A DNA stretch of 9,900 bases, taken from contig JAGNNB010000082.1 of NCBI GenBank assembly GCA_017990865.1, forward strand, positions 1 through 9,900, in the 5' to 3' direction. Below, piece by piece: positions 5,801 to 9,900 of this stretch. This DNA is from Lysobacteraceae bacterium (GTDB taxonomy: Bacteria > Pseudomonadota > Gammaproteobacteria > Xanthomonadales > Xanthomonadaceae). How positions within the stretch are numbered: position 1 is the stretch's first letter; every line of letters starts with the position of its first letter. The notes under the pieces are model-generated. The model was not told the origin of the DNA. It saw nothing but the letters and a program-made list of their open reading frames with translations, and made no database searches. The position numbers and the translations under genes are program-made.

Positions 5801-7537
5801 TTCTATCGCACGCCCACCGGCTGGACCACAGTGAATCTGCATTACTCGCCGAACGGCGGCACCTGGACCGCCGTCCCCGGCGTGGCGATGAGCGTCGCCT
5901 GCAGCGGCTGGCATCGCTACACCGCGAATCTCGGCAGCGCGACAGGCCTAGCCGCCACGTTCAACAACGGCAGCGGCGTGTGGGACAACAAAGGCGGCAG
6001 CAACTACGCGCTGGGCACCGGCATTCAAGTGGTGCAAAACGGCGCTGTCAGCAGCGGCACCGATCCCTGCAGCGTGGACACGCAAGCGCCCAGCGCACCA
6101 TCGGGACTCATCGGCAGCGCGATCGACGCGAATTCGGTGAATCTGTCGTGGACTGCCTCGAGCGATAACGTCGGCGTCGCCGGTTATCGCATCTATCGCG
6201 GCGGTACGCAGATCGGGACCGCGACCACCGGCACCGGCTATGTCGACAACACGGTGTCGCCGTCCACCGCCTACAGCTACACCGTGCGCGCGTTCGATGC
6301 CGCCGGCAATCTGTCCGCTGCCAGCGCCGCCGTCAACGTCACCACGCCCGCGCGCGCCGATACGCAAGCGCCCAGCGTGCCTGTGGGTTTGAGCTACAGC
6401 GCGTTGACTTCGACATCGCTCACGCTGGCGTGGACGGCATCGGCGGATAACGTCGGCGTCGCCAACTATCAAATCTTCCGCAACGGCACGCAGATCGGCA
6501 CCACCGCCGCGACCAACTTCGCCGTGAGCAGTCTGACGGCGGGCACCGCCTACAGTTTCACGGTCAAGGCGACGGACGCCGTCGGCAACGTCTCCGCGGC
6601 CAGCGCGGCGCTCGCCGTCACCACGCCGCCGTTGGTCAACAACACCGCGACCGTGTACTACAAACCCGCCGCAACCTGGACCACGGTGAACATCCATTAC
6701 GCGCCGAACGGCGGCAGTTGGACCGCCGTACCCGGCGTGGCGATGAACGCGGCCTGCACCGGTTGGCGCGTGAAGATCATCGCGCTCGGCGCCGCGACCG
6801 GCGCGCAGGTCACGTTCAACAACGGCAGCGGTGTGTGGGACAGTCGCAACGGTGCGAACTACGCCGTCGGCACAGGTGTTTCGTCGATCCAGAACGGCAC
6901 GATCTCCGCCACCGACCCCTGCCTCAACGACGATTCGACCGCGCCGAGCGTGCCGGCGGGATTGGCAGCGAGCGGCGTGACCGCCGGCTCGGCGACGTTG
7001 GGCTGGACCGCATCCACCGACAACGTCGGCGTCGCCGGTTATCGCGTCTATCGCAACGGCAATCAGATCGGCAGCACCGCGAGCACCAGCTTCACCGATT
7101 CCGGGCTCGCCGCCAGCACCGCCTACGCCTACACCGTGCGCGCCTACGACGCCGCCGGCAACGTCTCCGCGAGCAGCGCCACGCTCAACGTCACGACCAC
7201 CGCGCCGACGACCTGTCAGGTCAGTTTCACCATCGCCAATGCGAACACGACCGTGGGCCAGAACCTCTATGTCGTCGGCAACCTCGCCGCACTCGGCGCA
7301 TGGGCTCCGGGCTCCGGCTTCGCGCTCACCATCCAGGGCAGCGGCGCGAACGTGCCGTGGACCGGCACCGTCAATCTACCCGCGAACACCGCCATCCAAT
7401 ACAAATACGTGAAATGGAACGGCAGCACCGCCGCATGGGAGAGCAACCAAACCACCGCCTCGGGCAATCGCGAATTCACCACACCCGCGAATTGCACCAG
7501 CGGCGTCACCCGGAACGACGGGAACTTCAAGTTCTGA
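2810..7537 (+). CDS. Secreted multimodular GH119 (GH57-like) alpha-amylase with FN3, CBM25 and CBM20 modules
   Basis: This 1575-residue protein should hydrolyse starch outside the cell. Residues 1-30 are a Sec signal peptide (MSMRKTPIAF, hydrophobic core, A-x-A sites around 24-30). Residues about 31-780 are the catalytic part. HNHMPNF (35-41) resembles the GH57 HxHQP motif, E233 in FFPTELGFSDRL is the likely nucleophile, and D375 in VIAHDGDNSSGR the likely proton donor. From memory, the nucleophile and donor proposed for the founding GH119 enzyme IgtZ of Bacillus circulans are Glu231 and Asp373; the spacing of 142 is identical. Then follow FN3 (812-898), FN3 (903-990), CBM25 (994-1087), FN3 (1092-1180), FN3 (1186-1273), CBM25 (1277-1371), FN3 (1377-1464) and CBM20 (1468-1575). 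The CBM25s show WTTVN.HY.PNGG, TAVPGVAM and FNNGSGVWD, with paired cysteines (C1031/C1087, C1316/C1371). The CBM20 shows LYVVGNLAALGAW, YKYVKWNG and WESNQ. No sorting tail or membrane anchor is present. IgtZ also combines FN3, CBM25 and CBM20. It is probably monocistronic. Confidence 0.9.
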   Translation: MSMRKTPIAFAIGLTLVAFAIDTAPAAIPAAHVYHNHMPNFWPFYAVNVGNAYNATAVGAPIRYMYDGQVVNLKSNPPAGYSYYLPAALGGTIMPHDDLVAYYSHDAKTGAYQYWPQQVAGELRNFSGQKGQIHVTMSGAVVNNVNSLQSLQNIPGYSNTNWGASWRSAYTGLPTVGGYRSLDLIHFTGHHTMGPLVGSEYFLKDLIYQNATLAQPYFLGGDFRSSRGFFPTELGFSDRLIPTLAKLGIQWSVIGNNHFSRTLQDYPYATYNANGDTLTSPPNRADLRNTSNIGNWVANPMAHEQQVVVNKFPFASTPHWVRYVDAATGAVSKIAGVPVTQNGSWLEGWEGAATVDEYVPYSALEPRQFYVIAHDGDNSSGRAGSLSTWQNGYGTTCSGNGTCLGIDEYLARNPIPAGDVQHVQDGSWIDTRDSSSDPTWYHWRLPMMIWKGQFADFNAATGMNLAPKTNLNGVAEGATVSFEFGWHYLERNFALLQAALNYAKTAEQIWLDDHPTHWSPTTTLDQQITHPGNQLNPWMMSFPVKGDPANGYAGGANPAELAWYFLLPAMDSGFGYYDENKDDNVKPTLAFNNSLYFSKLLVQPNLTKDRTGPSVWWPQRYPYNPGSVNASKAEGWTVQHYNHEFAIYTYAYDVSNIASIQVKVRPHTSATINGNDDTYKVYDPAAMVGKPGLSITPANVGAWASYPMQMRDLRPVMNGVSWMPTTQQTMQVLPAQDIGNLYYAYFSNYRNQLLDYYIEATDSKGNVTRSEIQQVYVGAGTYRKTTTGSGHVEDTNGTVAGVRPFLTIDTTAPVFQGTPTSSNLSDRSVTIAWSPATDNVRVAGYQIFRNGTLVGTGSGTQFNDSGLTPSTTYSYQVLAFDAAGNQSVRSPAVSVTTRTADTTAPSAPGTPTVGTVTASSIALSWTASTDNYGVADYQIYRNGALAGTSTTASFVDTGLQPSTSYSYTVKAKDAAGNQSAASAARSATTAAGNVATVFYRTPTGWTTVNLHYSPNGGTWTAVPGVAMSVACSGWHRYTANLGSATGLAATFNNGSGVWDNKGGSNYALGTGIQVVQNGAVSSGTDPCSVDTQAPSAPSGLIGSAIDANSVNLSWTASSDNVGVAGYRIYRGGTQIGTATTGTGYVDNTVSPSTAYSYTVRAFDAAGNLSAASAAVNVTTPARADTQAPSVPVGLSYSALTSTSLTLAWTASADNVGVANYQIFRNGTQIGTTAATNFAVSSLTAGTAYSFTVKATDAVGNVSAASAALAVTTPPLVNNTATVYYKPAATWTTVNIHYAPNGGSWTAVPGVAMNAACTGWRVKIIALGAATGAQVTFNNGSGVWDSRNGANYAVGTGVSSIQNGTISATDPCLNDDSTAPSVPAGLAASGVTAGSATLGWTASTDNVGVAGYRVYRNGNQIGSTASTSFTDSGLAASTAYAYTVRAYDAAGNVSASSATLNVTTTAPTTCQVSFTIANANTTVGQNLYVVGNLAALGAWAPGSGFALTIQGSGANVPWTGTVNLPANTAIQYKYVKWNGSTAAWESNQTTASGNREFTTPANCTSGVTRNDGNFKF
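5243..6922 (+). repeat. Duplicated FN3-FN3-CBM25 block inside the amylase gene
   Basis: Residues 812-1087 and 1092-1371 have the same module order and nearly the same length, followed by a fifth FN3. The FN3s share DNVGVAGY, YRIYRNGTQIG, STAYSYTV and DAAGN. At DNA level, near-identical stretches recur, such as AACGTCGGCGTCGCCGGTTA at 6170 and 7021 and TTCAACAACGGCAGCGG in both CBM25 modules. This points to internal duplication, possibly maintained by recombination. Confidence 0.8.
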
Positions 7538-7590
7538 TGAAATGCGGATCGTGAGATAGCGGCGCGGACCCTTCGCGCATGCGCCGCCAA

Positions 7591-7628
7591 CGAAAAACGC
7601 CGGGCGATTTCTTGCCCGGCGTTTTTCG
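7591..7628. terminator. Bidirectional intrinsic terminator between convergent genes
   Basis: A perfect 15-bp stem (arms 7591-7605 and 7614-7628) encloses an eight-base loop, GATTTCTT. The GC core GCCGGGC is flanked by AAAAA on the left and TTTTT on the right, so each strand reads a GC stem followed by a T run. The plus strand continues into TTTTG. It lies 53 bases after the amylase stop and 39 bases after the receptor stop. Confidence 0.92.
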
Positions 7629-7634
7629 TTTTGC

Positions 7635-7656
7635 GCGCCCGTAAATATCCGGGCGC
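7635..7656. repeat. Secondary hairpin next to the receptor stop
   Basis: GCGCCCG (7635-7641) pairs perfectly with CGGGCGC (7650-7656) around TAAATATC. It has no T run on either side and may only stabilise the receptor mRNA end. A similar 7-bp pair, GCGGCGC/GCGCCGC (7559-7565 and 7581-7587), stands on the amylase side of the main terminator. Confidence 0.4.
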
Positions 7657-7667
7657 ACTCGTCGCGA

Positions 7668-9900
7668 TCAGAACTCCGCTTTGAACTCCACGCCCACCGT
7701 GCGCGGCTCGTTGAGGAAGCCGGTCAGGTTGTTGAAGTCGATGCCGCCGACGATCGCGGTTTCATCGGTGATGTTGCGGCCGAACAACGCGAGTTCGTAA
7801 GCGCCGTCGCCCCAGGCGTAGCCAAAACGCAGACCGCCTTCCAATAGCGGATCGCCGGTGAATTCGGTCGATTCGTAGAGGAAGAAGTTGACTTCGCTGC
7901 GGTAGTTCCAATCGGTGTAAGCGAAGAATTCGCCGTGACTGGTCGGAATGCCGTAGCGCGCGGTCAGGTTGTAGACGTGCTTGGGCGCCTGCGGCAAGGA
8001 ATTGCCGTCGATGCGGAACGTGCCCGCCACGGTGCCGGCCGGATCGTTCACGGTGCAACCGCCACCGCAACCGAACACCGCCAAATTGTTGTCCTGGATT
8101 TCGGTGTCGTTATAGCTCGCGCCGAAGGTGACATACAGATTGTCGGTGATCCATGCCTGCAGATCGAGTTCCGCGCCCTGGCCGATGGTGCGGTCGGCGT
8201 TGACCAAGCGCGCGATGTTGGCGGTGCCGCCGACGGCGGTGAGCTGCTGATCGTTGACGACGTAGCGATACAGCGAGAACCCGAAACGCAGGCGGTTATC
8301 GAGCATCTGTCCCTTGATGCCGGCTTCGTAGGAAATCACGGTTTCGGTATCGGCGACGGTCACCAACTCGCTGGCCGGCAAGGTCGCATCCGCGAACATC
8401 AAACGACCCTGCACGCTCGGCGCGCGGAAGCCCTTGGCGACGCGACCGTAAACGTTCAAGTCGTCGGTGGCCGCGTACACGGCGCTGAGATCCCAACTGA
8501 CGTCGGTATCGCTGGGGCTGACTTTGATCGGTGCGATCGGCGGACCGAACGGACCGACCACGCGCTGCGCGACGAACTCCTTGCTGTCGTCGGTGTAGCG
8601 CAGGCCGCCGCGAAGTTTGAATTTATCGGTGACATCGAAATCGGCCGAGGCGAACACCGCCCACGCGGTGTTGTCCTGGCGCTGCACGGCGTAACCGTTC
8701 TGCGCGTTGCCCGGCGCGAAGGTGTCGTAGCTGAAACTGTCGACGGTGATCTTTTCCTGGAACCAGAACACGCCGGCCTGCCAATCGAAGCGACCGAGTT
8801 CGTCCGACTCGATGCGCAATTCCTGGCTCCACTGGCTGTGCTTGGGCAAACCGTCGGCCGATTCGGCCGGGAACAAGGCTTCGCCCAGCGTGTCGGTCGG
8901 GAAACCGTAGACCGAGCCGCCGTCGATGTCGCCGCGGCTGAAGGCTTCGACGTTTTCGTAGCCGGTGATCGAATACAGGCTGTACGAACCCAAATCCCAG
9001 CGCATGCGCACGTTGCCGCCGAACTGTTCGAGATTCTGTTCGTTGCGGCCGTCAATGGAAACGGTGTCGCGATCGAAATCGTCGCGCAATTCGTTCGTGC
9101 CGGGCTTGATGATGCCGGCGCGGAACAAGCGCGCAGTGCCTTCGAGCTTGCGCGCGTGCAGATTGGCGAGCAGTTCGAAACTATCGCTCGGCGCGAACAG
9201 CATCTGCACGCGACCGGCGCTTTCTTCGTAGCCTTCCAGATCGTCGCCGTCGCCGTTGAAGGTGTTGTCGACATAATCGTCGCGGCGCTGATGCATGCCG
9301 GACACGCGCACCGACGCGGTTTCGTTGATCGCACCGGTGACGGCGCCCTCGGCGTTGAAGCCGTTGCGCTCGGTCACGCTGGCGCGGACGTAGCCACCGA
9401 ATTCGTCCTGCGGACGCGCCGATTCGAATTTGATCACGCCGGCCGGCGAATTACGGCCGAACAGCGTGCCCTGCGGGCCGCGGGCCATTTCGACCTGTTC
9501 GACGTCGAACAGCGGGAAGCCTTTGAGAATCGGGTTTTCCTGCACCACGCCGTCGTACACCAGCGACACCGGCTGCGACGCGTTCAGATCGAAGTCGGTA
9601 TTGCCGAGGCCGCGGATGTAGAAACGCGGGAAGGCGCGGCCGAACGAGGATTCGATGTTCAACGCGGGCAGACGGCCCGAGAGCACGCGGATGTCTTCGC
9701 CGCTGGCGGTGATCGCGTCGAGCTTTTCGCGATCCACGGTGGTGATCGCCATCGGCACATCCTGGATGTTTTCGACGCGGCGCTGCGCGGTGACGGTGAT
9801 GGTGTCGAGCGTGCGGGCGTCGTTCTGATCGCCGGCGTCCTGGGCGACGGCCATCGAAGGCAGCGCGATCGGGACGGCGGCGGCCAAACCGCCCAAACGC
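7668..9900 (-). CDS. TonB-dependent outer-membrane receptor (extreme N-terminus beyond window)
   Basis: The frame is open from the right edge to the TGA at 7668, giving at least 743 residues. The first visible residues (RLGGLAAAVPIALPSMAVAQ) look like the hydrophobic core and cleavage site of a signal peptide. The true start therefore lies outside; the TTG at 9896 is in frame but falls inside the signal peptide. DTITVTA (nt 9806-9786) is the TonB box. The plug domain follows: VENIQDVPMAITTVD, FYIRGLGNTDFD, VSLVYDGVV, then the conserved VEMARGPQGTLFGRNSPAG. The rest is a beta-barrel with alternating strands, LRGGLRYTDD, VYGRVAKGFRAPSV and YEAGIKGQ, ending in FKAEF with the C-terminal Phe used for outer-membrane insertion. 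There is no STN signalling domain in view. The ligand is not evident; siderophore, cobalamin or oligosaccharide uptake are all possible. It faces the amylase gene tail to tail. Confidence 0.95.
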   Translation of the reverse strand, partial: RLGGLAAAVPIALPSMAVAQDAGDQNDARTLDTITVTAQRRVENIQDVPMAITTVDREKLDAITASGEDIRVLSGRLPALNIESSFGRAFPRFYIRGLGNTDFDLNASQPVSLVYDGVVQENPILKGFPLFDVEQVEMARGPQGTLFGRNSPAGVIKFESARPQDEFGGYVRASVTERNGFNAEGAVTGAINETASVRVSGMHQRRDDYVDNTFNGDGDDLEGYEESAGRVQMLFAPSDSFELLANLHARKLEGTARLFRAGIIKPGTNELRDDFDRDTVSIDGRNEQNLEQFGGNVRMRWDLGSYSLYSITGYENVEAFSRGDIDGGSVYGFPTDTLGEALFPAESADGLPKHSQWSQELRIESDELGRFDWQAGVFWFQEKITVDSFSYDTFAPGNAQNGYAVQRQDNTAWAVFASADFDVTDKFKLRGGLRYTDDSKEFVAQRVVGPFGPPIAPIKVSPSDTDVSWDLSAVYAATDDLNVYGRVAKGFRAPSVQGRLMFADATLPASELVTVADTETVISYEAGIKGQMLDNRLRFGFSLYRYVVNDQQLTAVGGTANIARLVNADRTIGQGAELDLQAWITDNLYVTFGASYNDTEIQDNNLAVFGCGGGCTVNDPAGTVAGTFRIDGNSLPQAPKHVYNLTARYGIPTSHGEFFAYTDWNYRSEVNFFLYESTEFTGDPLLEGGLRFGYAWGDGAYELALFGRNITDETAIVGGIDFNNLTGFLNEPRTVGVEFKAEF

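Noticed and set aside
2795..5914. Two long minus-strand frames (2795-4270 and 4292-5914) opposite the amylase
   Set aside because: They have no recognisable domains or ribosome binding sites, are biased toward Arg, Val, Gly and His, and lie fully antisense to a well-supported gene.
3559..6168. 869-codon plus-strand frame inside the amylase gene
   Set aside because: It is an Arg/Gln/His-rich low-complexity frame shifted against an excellent domain-bearing protein; an artefact of GC-rich codons.
6083..7201. Possible frameshift or misassembly in the repetitive FN3 region
   Set aside because: The frame stays open with intact FN3, CBM25 and CBM20 motifs to the stop. The repeats are diverged enough to be genuine.
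9894..9896. TTG as the start of the TonB receptor
   Set aside because: It falls inside the hydrophobic part of the signal peptide and the frame stays open to the window edge, so the real start is further out.

Overview
The window comes from a GC-rich Gram-negative bacterium. The evidence is strong G/C bias at third codon positions, a TonB-dependent outer-membrane receptor, and secreted enzymes with Sec signal peptides. The overall flavour fits Xanthomonadaceae or Lysobacter-like Gammaproteobacteria, but that placement is inference, because no rRNA or marker gene is present. I see no tRNA, rRNA, CRISPR array, insertion sequence or phage gene.

Layout, left to right. (1) Positions 1-1251, minus strand: 5' part of an exported metal-dependent amidohydrolase with an unusual beta-rich N-terminal extension, cut by the window edge. 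(2) Positions 1252-1573: a divergent intergenic region with a good MerR-type promoter (19-bp spacer) for the next gene. (3) Positions 1574-2365, plus strand: a MerR-family regulator fused to a TipAS-type antibiotic-binding domain, with a possible internal start giving the free binding domain. (4) Positions 2366-2809: a 444-bp non-coding stretch packed with palindromes built on GCATCG/CGATGC, leading to a clear ribosome binding site. (5) Positions 2810-7537, plus strand: a 1575-residue secreted starch-degrading enzyme. It has a GH119 (GH57-like) catalytic domain, then FN3-FN3-CBM25-FN3-FN3-CBM25-FN3-CBM20. (6) Positions 7538-7667: a short convergent intergenic region with a perfect 15-bp bidirectional terminator. 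(7) Positions 7668-9900, minus strand: a TonB-dependent receptor missing only its extreme N-terminus, beyond the right edge.

How the genes relate. The MerR/TipAS gene and the amidohydrolase are divergent, and the regulator probably controls its own promoter. The amylase stands alone, with its own leader and terminator. The receptor faces it across a shared terminator. A shared role in starch or maltodextrin use is possible for the amylase and the receptor, but only adjacency supports it. The items of most interest are the GH119 enzyme, from a small CAZy family, with its duplicated binding-module block, and the palindrome-rich leader in front of it.
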